Below, in pieces: positions 36,301-51,300 of a stretch of 64,000 bases of DNA. Below the pieces are notes generated by a model. That model saw only the letters and a program-made list of their open reading frames with translations, searched no databases and was not told the DNA's origin. Within the stretch, counting starts at the first letter, position 1, and each line of letters begins with the position of its first letter. Origin of the DNA: Aporrectodea caliginosa. Lineage: Eukaryota > Annelida > Clitellata > Crassiclitellata > Lumbricidae. The DNA lies in NCBI GenBank assembly GCA_020284085.1, contig JACEVL010000958.1, positions 62,001 to 126,000 of the forward strand, given 5' to 3'. The translations under genes were made by a program, and so were the position numbers.

Positions 36301-39300
36301 AAATAAAAGTATTCTCTGTACAAAATTCTGAAAATACTCATTAAAACAATGAATTTCATCAAATGTGAGGCTTCAGAAATGTCAAAAAAATTGTTTTTAC
36401 CCATTTTCATTAAAATCTGAAAATAAGAAAAAGTGACATCTGATCATATTTTGCTGTTTTCCTAGGAATGTAAATTGCCGACATCCGACTTATTTTGATC
36501 CCTTGGGTCACAGATTATGAGATACACAATTGTCTGGGATATCAAAAGTAATTGCTGTCACAACAACTTTAAATCATGCCTAAATACATAGTAAGAGTTT
36601 AGAAACGATGACTTACCTGTGCAGTTGCCAAATGCCGTGTTTTCATATCCAGGCTTACAATAACATTTGTAGCTGCCAATTGTGTTTTTGCAAAGTTCTG
36701 TGTCGATATGGCAAACGACGGAACTGCCTCTGCATTCGTCTAAATCTAAAATATTAAGAAAATATAAGATAAATAATTTCATTTAAAAGTCTGTAATAAT
36801 TAATTTGTAGCTTTCTCATTTCATATGAACTCACTGGGTGCTGGTCATAAGGCATACAAAATATTATAAGATAAGGCATACAATATATAAGCAAAGCTAT
36901 TGTTAAGAAGCGATGATTTCGATTTCTGAGATTAATTGTATTCTCGTAATCAATCACCAATTTCAAGTTGCATCAAAGTACAGAAACCTCTATCTCACTG
37001 TCTGCATTAAACCATCGCCACTCAGTCGATGAAGCGATTATCCCATTTACCTACCTTCGCACTTTCCAGATATATTAACGAATCCATCTTTGCATTCACA
37101 TCTGTAACTGCCAATGTTGTTAAAACAGTTTTCTGATGTTGGATTACACGCTGATGCACCCGATTGACATTCGTCGATATCTGCAGTAAATCATAAATCG
37201 TAAATGCATAAAATATGAGAGTTTACCATAAAACAAGCAGAACTCGACGTGCGCCTTAAGTTACACGATATATTTCTAAGTTTTCCCTTGCTAAATATTG
37301 GTCTACTAATTGTTAAATGCCATTACATCAGAGGACTTGCTTTTCACTCTCTCATATGCCTGCAGTCCAGAATGAGCTGTTGGTGGCTGAGATAAGTGTG
37401 GTGCAAAGAACTTGTTTTGGGTCTTTACGTTGAGTGACTTGAGTCGGTTAAGCAGGTTCAAACCTACAGTCATTAGGCTATAGGCCAGGGACTAACGATA
37501 TCTCACCTTGTCACGCGGTTTCTCGAAGCATGAAGTGAATATTTGAAACGAAACTCTTGTCATCTGCTATCAAGGTCTTGAGTAATAATGAAGTAAAATT
37601 ACGAACTATAATGAGATAGCCTTGCGTGTTATGTGTTGTCGACCATTTTCTTAATCTCGTCGTATTAAGGCGGATGACCTGTCCTCTCTCGCCGTCAGTA
37701 ACCGAGATGAAGATCCTCGGCGTCATCCTTCGAGGCGATCTCCGGGCCACTTCGCACGTTGAGCGAGTCTTGGGACCGTGCACTGGATCCCTTCACGCAC
37801 TTAGGGTGCCGAGAGCCCATGGCCTATCTCCCGAGGCGCTGTCCACCGTTGCCAGGGCTACCACAGTCTCCCGCCTCCTCTACGCATCGCCCGCATGGTG
37901 GGGATTAACATCGGCAGAAGATCGCTCGAAACTCGAACGCTTCCAGAGGAAAATGCAACGGATGCAGTTCCTCTCATCCGACATAGAGCCACTCACGGTG
38001 ATTGAGGCCGCTGACGCGCGTTTGTTGAGAGCGGTAACAGTAAATGACGCGCACGTCTTGCGGAGACTCTTTCCACCCACTGCTCAGCGCCATTACAACA
38101 TGCGCCCCAGGTCTCACCCCTTCCAACTTCCCATAAAAGATGACAGAAATTTCTTACCTAGAATTCTTTATAAATTACGGTAGCATATACATAGTCTTGG
38201 CTTTTCAATGAACGGTAATGAACCTTCAGCAACTGTACCCCATAAAATTATATTAGATTTGTCTGACTTTCTATTATGTAACTCACTGCGGTTTGTCAGT
38301 CTGTTTTATTAAACGAAGATATATACATATCTTCCCTGACTATGCACGGACAGGAACATTTATCACTGCACCTAAGTTGGTTAGTGGCGTAAGTGGAGTC
38401 GAGACCGCGGAACAAAATTTCTGCCTTGGCAGAGATTTGGACCAGTGACCGTTCGATTGACTGTCCTGCACGATAACCACTAGAATATTGCGCATCCGTT
38501 ACTTATAGTTTACCTGTGCAAAGTTCCCATGTAGTCATTCTATGGAAACCTTGTTTGCATCGACATCGTGAAACATTCATGTAATTCAAGTCAATAACGT
38601 TACAAGTCTCATTCGGCTTGCATTCTCTATCGGTTGAGCACCATAATATGTCGTTCACTGAATAAGACAGAAACACTATGGAAATAAGATAGCGTACAGC
38701 ATTTCTGACCTAAACTTTCTTCTATATCTGTTTTCATTCCGAACACAACTGTGAGAAATTCACATCTTAATTGTAAACGACTAATTGCGAATAATAGTTT
38801 GTGTGGGCATTGTTAATGTAGGCCTAAATAGGGCAGCAGCATAGCAAACCAATTGTTCATTTTGTGATACTGCATAAAATTTGGCATACAGATTTATCAT
38901 TAATAGATTCCAATAGCAAACCATTATCTGCACGAGATTATCAGCCAGGGACGTCACTTAAGGGAATGGGGCAGTCCGGTGCAAAATATGAAACAATGAC
39001 TCATTAACTGATAGAAGCATGAAATTTGGTACATAGTATGAACATGTCCTAAGGGAAGATTCTAGCTATAGGGCCATCGCAGTTTTGTCCCTGGCCTCAA
39101 TAACAGCCATTTTCCAAAATGGCTCATCAAAATAGAGCTTTTTCAATGTCTCAGTTCAGTTCACTTACAATCATTATCTTGGTGTCTAAACATACAGATT
39201 TAGTGGCAAGGATTCTAATAGAACTAATTGCAAGCACTTATCTAAATGAGATTTGCAGCCAGGGACGTCATTTGGGTGGAAGGGGGCAGCCACGCTGAAT

Positions 39301-42300
39301 TTTGTTTCAAACGGCTACTAAAATGATGATGACAATAAAAGTTTTGAAATTTTTCTTTTTCCCCACAATGATCTATACATTTTTTCTTAGAAAGGTTACA
39401 ACATGTTAAAATGTCAATGCTTAAGGTTAAAATTAGCAACTTCAATGTCTAATGCACAAGGCATCAACCGATGGTTAAAATAAAATCAAGTAAAAATCAA
39501 GGTTGCAAACTTTTAAGGTTCAGTTCAAATGTTTGAATTTTTCTTTTCAAAATTGTCACAAAAATGTTTCTTAGAAATCAATCAGGTTACATGAAACTGT
39601 TGAAATTACATGTAAAGTATTCATCTATAGATCTCTGCTTGTAGTACAGTCATCTTCACAGACACACAAAGCAGTACATTAGGTTGTCCAGAAAAATGAT
39701 ACATCGCAGAAAACACCCATACTCAAGTTTTTCCTATTATTCTATTCATATTTTGTCTAAAAAATATTTTTTACAGAATTTTAAAATGTTATCTTAAGGT
39801 CGCTCAAAGCCCCTGAACATACCCTACTTAAATTCCCAGAACTGAAGGCGCCCATGCTCGGGTCTTGGAACTTGGGTTCACTGTCGATTTACTCCTTTTA
39901 TCACAACAAAATAAGGAAGAATCGGATTTGGATGAACTTTAGGTTGTTGTGTTTGAATCGACGACAGCTACATCCAGGCAATATATAGATACTAAATTCA
40001 GGGTCATTCAAGGTTATTTCAAGGTCAGAATAAACGAAATCTAGCAAAATCAAACGAAAATGGCCAGATCCCAGCTAATAATTTTTTTAATTGGTTAATT
40101 CTTCCTTGAGTTTCTCGTCTTGATAAAGGCTACCTGTGGTAAGAAACAAGGCTGCTAAAAGTAAGACAATCTAAGGTTATTTTAAGGTCAAAAAGGTCAA
40201 TTTAAAAGAGAAATCAGGGAAATGACTATAACTCTGCCAAATATTGTTCCATATGGGTTAATGATTTACCTCCTTGCTCGGGTCCATAAGGGCTACATTT
40301 AAGAAGACATAGTAGTAAAACACTAACATAATCCAAGTTCGTTTCAAGGTCGAAAGGTCAAAATCAAGGAAATTGACCACAGCAGCTGACAACCACCCAA
40401 AGAAAGTAACTTTTGGCTGATCTATGGCCATTTTCCGGATGTTTTGTCAAAAGTTCAGCCATATATCTCAGATATTTCCAGGGCATGAAACAATGGCGTG
40501 AGTTCAGTTAGCGCCTTTAGATACATGTCAAATGATGCCTGGCGCACAGATTGTATATATAGAAATACCAATAGCTCAAGTTCTAACACAACTGCCAGTA
40601 CTGAAAAATGACATTCCTGGTAGAGAGTCACGCGGGGAGAGCGCCTCCCCATCCCCGCCCTGCAACAAGTAAAGGACATGCCCACCCCCATCCCCGCGGT
40701 TCGTCCCCATCCCCGCCCCATCCCCGCAGGTTTTCTCCTCATCCCCACCCCATCCCCGCAGGACGACATCACATTCCCCGCAAAATGTTTACACCAATTC
40801 AATTTAAAAAAAAACATCTCTTAGCCTACAAAGCCATTTGTATTGATGACTGCATAAGTCTCTTATTATCTTATCGACAGGTTGCACTAACCAAGTCCTG
40901 ACTATTTCTGACTAGTAGTCTTCAGGAAATACAAAAATCTCCTTATCAGTTCTCAAGTTCTTAACATCACCCGAGTTTATGCCGGCTCATTCCCCATTAC
41001 CGCGGTATTACCGCGAGAGCTAATCTCCCATTACCGCGGTATTACAGCAATTGTTGTCCCCATTACCGCGGTATTACCGCGAATTGCAGGCCCCATTACC
41101 ACGGGATTTACCGTGGTTACCGCGGTTTCCCCGCGGGAAAATTCCCCATGTCACTCTCTAATTCCTGACTACAAGTATCGTGCAGATAATGCTTGCAATT
41201 AGTTCTATTGGGTCTTTGCCCCTAAACCTGTATGTTTAGACATCTAGGCGATTGAGTTCAGCTTAGCGTCTCTTTAGATACATTTTTCAAAAAAATGATA
41301 AGCCTGGCCCAATATCATATCTCGTACTAATATAGAAAATGGCGGCCAATAGTTCATAAGTTATAATTTACAATCTAGAAATACTGCAAATTACAACTCA
41401 TGGTTTAAATGCCATTTCAAGATATCATAAGAGAACCTTACCATGTTCTCCGAAATGTACTCCCCACCCCGCAATAGTGGACATAACCTCCGAGCTATGA
41501 CGCATAACTTTACCCTACCTAAAAAAGACGATCGCAATTACATTTCCCGCATCCTGTATAAGAACACCTACTGACTTTGTCTCTTAGTTTATACTGCTCC
41601 CATAGAAACCCCGAACCATTTGTACGAAGTTGCGTTTTGTCAGCTTTTAAATTTCAATAACTTGTACCAATTGTATTGTATTGTAATAACATTGTATTGT
41701 ATTGTATTGTATCAAAGGCAATGCTAATTTGTCTAAGGATTCGTGACCGCCAATAACAAGGCTTCAACATCAACCTGCCGTTTTTATTCAGTGCAAAACA
41801 GTGATTGTTCACCTGCATTATTATAAACGGCGTAGATCGGCGTTCCGTTCACTGTATTGTGCCCGCCACAGTATTGCAGTTTATTTCCAGCGCAAGGAAC
41901 TTGACATTCAGCATCTGGTATTGCCTGGCCATAGTCATCTCTGCAGAGACATGTACCTCCACCCTTTGAAAATCAAAACATCCTAATTATTTCAAGCTTA
42001 GAAACGGAGTATGTCGTAAGATTTTAAAAATTAAAATATTTCTTTAAAACATTTTAGATTGTCCGGCTATTCTATAAGTTAAACCGTGTAAGAATTATTG
42101 TATTACTATCAATATAGATATAGATGAAGATGTGACGATATAAGCAGTGATGAGGAAATACCTGAATTATTGAGTACGTTTTATTTAGTTGTCTGCATTT
42201 CAGTATGCAGAATTCAATAGTCAGTGTGTCGCTTGTAGTTGTAGATAGTTCCACAGAAACAAACTGGGTCGTGCTTCCCTTGTAACAGCCAACGTAGTGA

Positions 42301-45300
42301 AGAGAAGCTAATTTAATGACACAATTCACATATTAAGAAAAACACTAGAGCACTTGTTATCAAGTTAATATTGCAGAGTATTTGATGAAGTATGGTTTTT
42401 GTACGACATTGCCCTATAGCCATCATGTCGCAGTTCTGCGCATTCATATCCAACCGTCAATGTCCGTCATCTTAAATATTGGGCCCTACTATTTATGCAG
42501 CTCTCAACGATAAAGGTTACAATGCATATTAAAATACTGTTCAAATCAGTTATAAAAATACCTATGCTGTCGTCAATGAGCAGTCGCATTGTAATAATAA
42601 GCTCAGCAATAGTTGTATTTCTTAGCATAATAATTATATTTTACTTATGTAATGTTGCAAAAGATTATTAAGGTTAACGTTTCTGAAAGTCACCTTAAAC
42701 AATAAATGTAGTAGTGTGTTAGCAAAAGGAATTGTATAATTCTTACTGGAAACCCCCGTAGAACTTATAAATATCTCCTGCAACATGTCGTTTCAGTAGT
42801 AATGTTATTATTTTATCTTAAGAACTAACTTGGTCTGCATGTGTTGTTGTCTCTGTAGGATCCGTCTTTGCATCGACACACTGACAGGTTTGCAAAACCT
42901 AAGTCAACGTCTTCACACATTTCGTCAGATTCGCAATCACCATTGTTGATTCTACAGTCTACGATATAAACATAAAACAAGGCTATCAGATTGTTTACAG
43001 ATCGGCAAACGTTATCCAAAATAATAATTTATACGGAGCGGTATGCGATATTTGATTCTATATGGCCGGAACATACATTATTGTTTGTTTAATGTTTGAA
43101 TATAATAACGATGTTCATCATGTAGATCAGTTGCACCGACAGTTAGCGCAACGTGACCTTCACAAGTTTTACATACATAAGTCTTATAGGCCTGTACCAG
43201 TGTACCTACATGTTCTATACTTAGTTGAAGAAAACGTCTGTGGAAAGAAAGACTTAGCAAGGCGTAGATTATATGATACGTGACTTCAGTATCATTTTAA
43301 ATTTCTTTAAATTAATTAAATCGACATGAGTCTGACTAAGTTACTGACTAAGCTTATTTTAACCCAGGTCTGACAACTGCATCTAGAAATAGTGGCGTGT
43401 TTACCAATGTTTGGACTTTTGTATTATTATATATCGCTAGCATTATATGGTGCGCGTTCTAAAAACATATTAAAGAACCTCACTAATTCATGTTCATCAG
43501 TACAAGGACCAGTTGGTTAGGTTGATGGCAATGACTCTAATGAGATCGCAGACTAAATAGCTTAAATAGGCTAAATAGTCGTTGTTCTTATTTCAATAAG
43601 TTTCATTGTTATACACAGCTGCGACGTCTTTTACATTTCATTTGGCTAAATAGCGACCAGATTCAAGTAAAATACCTCTAGTATTGCATGCAGACCCCAT
43701 CCAACCTGGTTTACAGAGACAAGAACCGTTGAATCGACACGGATGTCCGTTACAATGGCATCTGTTAACGCAGGATCGTCCATAGAAGCCGATGGGACAA
43801 ACTGAAATATACAATATATTTTGCCTTTAATTTATTATTGAGTTATAAAAATATAATTTCTATCCTCATTGCTTGCTGCCTACTGAGCAAAAAATTCGGG
43901 TTAAAACCCATTCTATCTTACAGTTTGACGTATTTAAATCAGTCGACCTTGTTTTATTCACTCATTCATTATGAGAATTTATATATCGCCCCTTCAAGAA
44001 ACCTACTCAGGAGCGCTCCCAGCTCAGTGACGAATAAAGAAAAAAAACTGAATGACTTATAAAACCCAGTTGGGTTGATCAGGAGTAATAAACTCAGCCC
44101 TGGCGGGACATCATTTCAGATGGAGGGCATACAACCGAGAAAACTCGACGTTATCTGATAGCCAAGCGAATCCGTGGAACTAAACGTTCATCCATAGTTG
44201 CAGAGCGAAACCCCGACGCGCCGCTATATCAGACACTGGGCGGCAAAGATCGCACAAATACGATGGAGCATAGCCAAGAACGCAACGAAAAACCAGAGCA
44301 GCAATGCGGTATGAAATCCGCTGAGACACAGGCAGCCAATGCAGCACATCACGCATGTATTATTGTTTGCAAAGACTGGGACGAATTTAGGAAGCCGTCC
44401 GATCAGCCGAGCGCAGGACCCGATCAAGTCGTCCTAGGACCCCAAGGGGGAGGCCGACAAGTATCGAGGCGTGGAAAAGGACCACGACGGCATCATGAGA
44501 GAGCGAGCGAGAAACCAATCGGAGCTGACGAACCATAGCGATAAACGTCGTGATTTATAATCTTAATTAAGCTGACACTTTAATGTGTTGCTCGAAGAAA
44601 TATGGAGTTAGGCTTTCCGGCTTTAATCTGATGATTTCTAACCTGCTGATGCTAGTTCTCTGCTCTTCGACATGCCATTGGTGTTATTCATAATTATATA
44701 ATTCTGCAGTTCCATCTGGCTCAACATAATAACCTAACTTTAATGCATTAATTTTGTTTCATTGCACTTCAGAGAGATTTGCCAAACATGACGTCTTGGA
44801 CTATAGCTTCACTTCGATCTACCTACGATTGATGGAGTCTTATGCGTTACGATAAAATTTCAAATGCTATAGAAAATAACGAATACTCAATAGGTATCTT
44901 TTTCGATTTAGCTAAAGCTTTCGATACCGTAAATCATAAAATTCTCCTTAAAAAACTAGAAAATTATGGAATACGAGGCGAGCAACTTAAATGGTTTACT
45001 AGTTATTTTGACAAATCGTTTTTTACTCTCACAGTTCTTTGCAAACCCTTACTCAGGTCATAAATACAGAGCTTACTCTTGTGGCGGATTTTGAAAATCG
45101 TCAACAGTGCGTCTGTTGCAATGGTGCATTTTCGGACTTAAGAGCAATTGACTATGGAGTGTCACAGGGATCTAACCTCGGCCCTTTACTCTTCTTCATT
45201 TATATAAACGACCTCCCCAATGTATCACCAATCATGATTTTTATTTTATTTGCAGAAAAAGCAGTATTCTGATGTTAGATTACACGTTGATGTGCCCGTT

Positions 45301-48300
45301 TGACATTCATCGACATCTGCTGAAAATGAAAATATAAATCTATCTCATAAAAAGAGTTTAAAATAAAACTAACAGAAGTGTAGATGCAAAGCAAGTTCGC
45401 CAATACATGCATGCATACATACATGCATAAGTAACACGAACTGTTTCTAAGTTAATGACATGCTAAATAGTAGCCTACTAGTTTCCAAGGTCCTGTTTAA
45501 AGACCATTTCTTTCTTACTCTGTGTCTTCTGCACTAGAGCCTTTCACTCCCTCATTTGTATGGAACCAAAAACGATTACTCAGGTGGCAATTCCAACAGA
45601 TGCATTTGCATTATGTCTACTTGAAGCTCTAACAGTTTCTGCTCTACTTTTATGCGTGACCTGGATATGACCTTGGGCCTGGAATTGGTCTTTCAGTATG
45701 ATGAAAATGCTATCGTCTGTCGCAGATACGCACTATACGCCATTCGCGCTCTCTCGCCTAGGGCTACTTTTAGTCTAACGCACGCATTCGTGTGTGTTGG
45801 GGTCAACAATGGTAATGACATCTATGCAGGCTTCTGCTTTAATGCACTAGCCAACTTTATTAATTATGCATTAAACGCTGCGACAAGCTAAGTAGTCGAA
45901 TTACAATGTTCTGGCACATGTCTAGTTGCAACGGGATGTGCTGCGCTGGTTGCCCATGCGATGATGCGAATGCTCATTGAATTCAAGATACTTTCTGATC
46001 CGCAACTTCTTGAGCGCTTGTGCTCCCATTTAAACTTAGGGAACTATGTTTTTCAATGTCATCTGCTCCTGGCCATGGATCTTATCGCTCAGCAGCACAT
46101 GGTATTTCGAATGATTCTCAGTCACATACATCTGTAATGCAATATGGTAGCTTCGCGATGGTCGACCCTTAACTCTGTTACATGCTGCCCCATAACCGGC
46201 ATCGTAGGCTTTTTCCCCTTTTTCTTCCTCTACATCTGCAGCGATTTGAGACCTGTAATTTTTATGTTTCTCTACTGTAGTAAAATTAGGCTGGCAGCAC
46301 CGATGCGTAGTTTTGCATAGATATAAATGCACAATTACAAATATTAAGCAAGCTCGGGCTCGCAATAGTTAAATTTTAGGCTAAGCATACTGCCAATAGA
46401 TAACCATTTTGCAGAGTTCCTGTTCTAATGGTTGCGCGAATGCATTGAGCAAAAATTTGTGATAACACTGTTGATTAGCTCTTATCAAGATTTCAATAAC
46501 TTACTAGTGAAGTAACAATTACGAATTTCAGTTTTTATCAAGGCACTGCATTTTGCATATTGCAAGTTAATAACCTAAAGGAAACGTTTAGCAACTATAA
46601 GTATACATAAACTATATATATTTCTAAAAAGAAGAGCAATTCCTTATGCTAGCAAAGTCCCAAGAGGCAACCTCCGGTATGAAATGTTAGCGATATCAGT
46701 TTTCATAGCCTCGGTGTATGATGGCCGTTAACCAGCCCGCTCCCTTGCCGCCTGTTCTTCCATTCGACAGAGTACAACAACAGTTACTGTACTTAGCCTA
46801 TTACAGACGAGTTCTCTAAGGGCTCAAGAAATCTCGGTGAAAATTTATAGTCTGGTAGGGATGTAAACTTCCTACCTTTCAGTTAATAGTTCAGCACCCT
46901 TAACGCTGTACTATCTCGCGCAAGCTTTTTATAGCTTACCTGTGCAAAGGTCCCAGGTGCTCATTCTATGGAAACCTTGCTTGCATCGACATCGTGAAAC
47001 ATTCATGTAATTTAAGTCAATGACGTTACAAGCCTCATTCGATTTGCAGTCTGTATCACTTGAGCACCATAAGATGTCGTTCACTTAAAATCACAGAGAC
47101 TCGATGTTAATAAGAAAGCGCACATTATTTTGATCTTGCCTATGTATTTTAATTAGAACCGTATTGCGATGGCCTTGTCTACCTAAGTGCTTAATGAAGA
47201 ATCAAAACTGGATGTTGTGTGACGATCGTCCGGTTGAATAAATAAATATTGAAGAGAAGCGACAAAAGCGAATCTATGAGGTGAACAATTATAAGATTAA
47301 GTGTCATATGAGAAATTTCCATCATAATTGCTACTTCTTACTAATTAAACATAACGGAATCGTGTGAGTAGGCCTACTAACAATGTGGAGAACATAAATC
47401 TAGGTATTTTAGTGTTCCGAAGCTGAGAGTTACCGTGATTCTCGATTTATCAGTTGTGGTACGTCTTCTGTTTATGAAAAGTCACTTTCAGAGTAAAATC
47501 TGGGTAAATGGCCAAAAAATTTCATCGTAGTCTGATGTTATTTAACAGGACTCAGAGTTACGTTGAACTCTTGCTGTCTGATTTCAAATAATATTAAGGT
47601 AGGCTAACCTGCGTACACGCTGTTTGCATAGAATCCACCGCATATTTGACAATCATTACCAGAACACTTCATATTGCAGTTAGATTCAGGTAATGGGCCG
47701 TATCTAGCGTAGGCATCTCCACAGAAGCATTCGAAACTGTACTACAATGATCGATTTGAAATTAGTTAATGATAACTATAATCAGAAAACAGCCCCCGAT
47801 TGAAGAATAACTAATCATAAGTGCCTCTTGAGCTAGCCTTAATGAGGGTAAGTTCGTTATCAACGAAAATTATTTCATTCCATGCTCAGATAATTAATTA
47901 GAAGTCACAAGTGCTGAGTTTCACCAAGTAGACTCCCTACACCGGATTCCCATCCTTAAAATCGACTATTTCGCGAAATGAACTTGTTCCTTCATGTCCA
48001 TCCTCATTCATGTAAGCATCGTTAGAAATGTTACCACCTTCGAGAGGCTTTCCAAAAGGTGATATCAACTGTTATAATGTACAAATACACATGAAAGTTC
48101 CACTTCCTGTGCGAACCATGGCAACAATGGATGGACTGCATCCATAAGAAGCAGAGCGAACATAATTGAAGGAAAAAATCGCCCACTGTAATCGGCAGAC
48201 AATGTTGTAATGATTAAAATGTGGAAATGTAGTTAGCAAAATGAGTTACCATAATTAGATGGTTCTGCAATCTGCATTTAACCGTTTTAATATTTCTAAT

Positions 48301-51300
48301 AATTGGAATTACAGTCACATTTAGGTCGAGCTCTGAGGATTTTCTCGGGATATGGAGCCATGCAAATTCGTTACCATTAAGAAATTATTATTCAGGTTAC
48401 CTGCAGTCCAGCGTACGTGTAGCTATTGGAGCCACAGTGTCTTACGCAGGATTCTATTGTTTTGTTTCGAAAGGTTTTCCAATAGAATTGCTTTTCCATT
48501 GCTCGAGTCTCGTTGTCATTATAGCATCCAATGTACTGCCGCAAAAACGATTTTGCTATCCAATCAACAGAACAGGCTTCATGATAAGGAGCCTAACCAT
48601 ACTCATTCAACATACCTTACTATGTGGCTGTGCAACAACATTTCATGAAAATATAATAAACTCGCTTTTCAAAAGACCTGCATAATGATCCATTTCAATG
48701 TTTTTACTGGACATCATTGTTCTGAGTAGCCTACATTCCTAAATCTACTGTATGATCGATTGTCCACTATCTTAAGTCTGGAACCGAATAATCACCAGTA
48801 TTATCGCTACCTAAAACTCGACGCCTATAACTTGCAGCTCTATATAATGTTATTGCCAATAATTTTAGTTTCTTCTTCTAGTTCTCTGCCTCTTAGGCAG
48901 GTTCAAATGTCCGACGTCGCCACTCCTATCGTTGTTGGGCCTCTTCTTTCAGCTTTCTGCAACCGATTGTCATCATCCAATCTAACAACATCTGTGTTGG
49001 TCTTCCTCTTGTCCTCCCCGTCCAGTTTTCCTTCAATGACCATTCTTAGTAGTGAGTCCCCTCTCAGCGTTTGATTTTAGCTGTAGTGTTTTTTTTTTGT
49101 GAATTGTATGTAAAATTTACATACAATTTAATGTAGACTATAAAACAGATCAACTCGGATTTTTATAAATAGACAATGCCGATGAGGCAAAATTGCAAAG
49201 ATATTTGCCTGCATGTCATTCCGCAGAGATAAAAAGAGGATCATTATGCAATGAATAGATGAAGGCCTAAACCTCTTTATCTGTGCACAGCGAATTGCAG
49301 AGACACATTTGACCAATTATTGTGTTATCGTATCCACAGTAATTACATTTTATCGTTCCGTCCAGTACTTTTGTGTGCTTCAATACGTTGGAGGTCCAAT
49401 CTTAAACTTTTTTAGTTTTAGTGAAGGTGTATGTTTTTACAGTCAATGGAAAAGTTTCATATATAATATATAGCCTACCTACGAGCGCCTCTGATTGGTG
49501 TGCACTGCGAGAGGCGCTATGTAAATTGATAGATACAATACAATACAACTTGAACACGTGCATAAATCATTGTGCAAACATATGTTTCTGAAGCAGTCTG
49601 TTAGTGTTGTTTAAGTGGGAATATTAACTTGGTTAAAGAACCATGATCGCCACCCTGTACGAAGGACAATACATAAATCTGTGTTTAAAGAAAATTCACC
49701 TGTATAAACGACGTAGGTAGGCGATCCGAAAACCGTATTATTTCCGCCACAGTATTGCAGTTTATTTCCAGCGCAAGGAACTTGACATTCATCATCTGGT
49801 GAAATCTGGCCATAGTCATCTCCACAGAAACACTTTACTCCATCCTTAAATATCAAAAGCACCCAAATTATATTCTTCTTCTTCTTTAAGTTCTCTGCCC
49901 TTCGGCAGGTTCCAACTTCCAATGACGCCACTCTTCTCTGTGCTGTGCCTTTTCCTTTAATTCGCTGTATCCGTCGGCCATCCACCCCAGCATCATCTGC
50001 CTCGGTCTTCCCCTCCCTCTTTTCCCTTCTATTCTTCCTTTTATGATTTCTTTCAGAAGGGAGTCTCCTCTTAATACGTGCCCCACCCAGTTCTTCTGTC
50101 TTTCCCTTATTGTTGTTATTAGCGATCGTTTTCATATGACCCATACAGTGTCACACACCATACCAGTGTTTTGACCTGTCTTTTCTTTAGGCTTTTATTT
50201 TGCCCTCCTTTCAACAATTCTCCTCTTTTCATGAATGCATCTTTTCCCAGTGCTATTCTTCGTTTCACATCGCTTTGACACCTTGCATCTGTTGTTATCA
50301 TGCTTCCCAAGTAACAAAAGCTCTTAACCTGTTCCACCTCCTCATCGTTGATTCTTATTTTCTCTGTTACCTCCACCTCCTCTCGGCTTATCCTCATACT
50401 CTTTGTCTTTCCAATGTTGATTTTCATGTTGTATTATATTAAGCTTACCAAATGAATATGTTCTCGGATAACAATATTTAACACGGTGGTGCCCATATAT
50501 TTTGTCCATTTATACTAAACTGTGTAAGGTTATTGTTAAATGAGGATGAACCGAAATGAACAGTCATGAAGAAATACCTGAATGATTGAGTATTTCTTAT
50601 TTAGTTGTTTGCATTTCGGTATGCAGAATTCGACGGTCAATGTGTCACTTGTAGGTAGTTCTGCAACAACATACTGGGTCGTGCTTCCCTTGTAGCAGCC
50701 AACGTAGTGAAGAGATGCTAAGTTTAATAACACAAGCCATGTTTTAATAAAATTCCGAACTCGTTGTCTGGTTAATATTGAGGAGGAGGAAGTTTGGCTT
50801 AAGTGTAACATTAGACTGGTCCAAACTTACATGGGGAAATATATTTTTTTCAAAATATGCTGCTCCACAAGGCTGCCCCTGTTACACTTGACTAGAAGAC
50901 TCTGTGTTGAAAAAATTGAAGAGATCTGAGCATGTTTAGAGGTCGCTAGGTGTTGACACTTTTTGTAGAAATTGCAAAAATTGCGCATCTGACACGTTAC
51001 AAGCTTCATTATGAATAAAATTAAAATAAGCACCCATGAACACCAAGCACCATCTTTCTAAATCATGATCAATATGCCAACTGTATTTAAGTAACTAAAA
51101 GAATAATAAGCTTATTTACAAATAAAACACTTATTTCAAGTTCTTTCTGATAGATAAACGGCTGTTGGCTTATAACTAATTTTTAAATTTTGCATGCCAC
51201 CTTTTCATCACAATTCGTTTCATATCCTACAATTGTATTGTTCAATATTGCTCTGTATGCTGCTAATTTAGCGTGATTCGAGTACTTCTTCGTCTGTGAA

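Noticed and set aside
40455..40901. ORFs of 120 and 97 residues rich in Gly/Met or Pro/His
   Set aside because: They come from the CCCCATCCCCGC array of a hAT element.
46036..46365. 109-residue minus frame
   Set aside because: No motif, no splice context and no relative in the duplicated block.
49611..50144. A single 177-residue protein joining a basic part and a WSC half
   Set aside because: The first part is LINE sequence read through an intron; the real exon starts at the acceptor before 49844.
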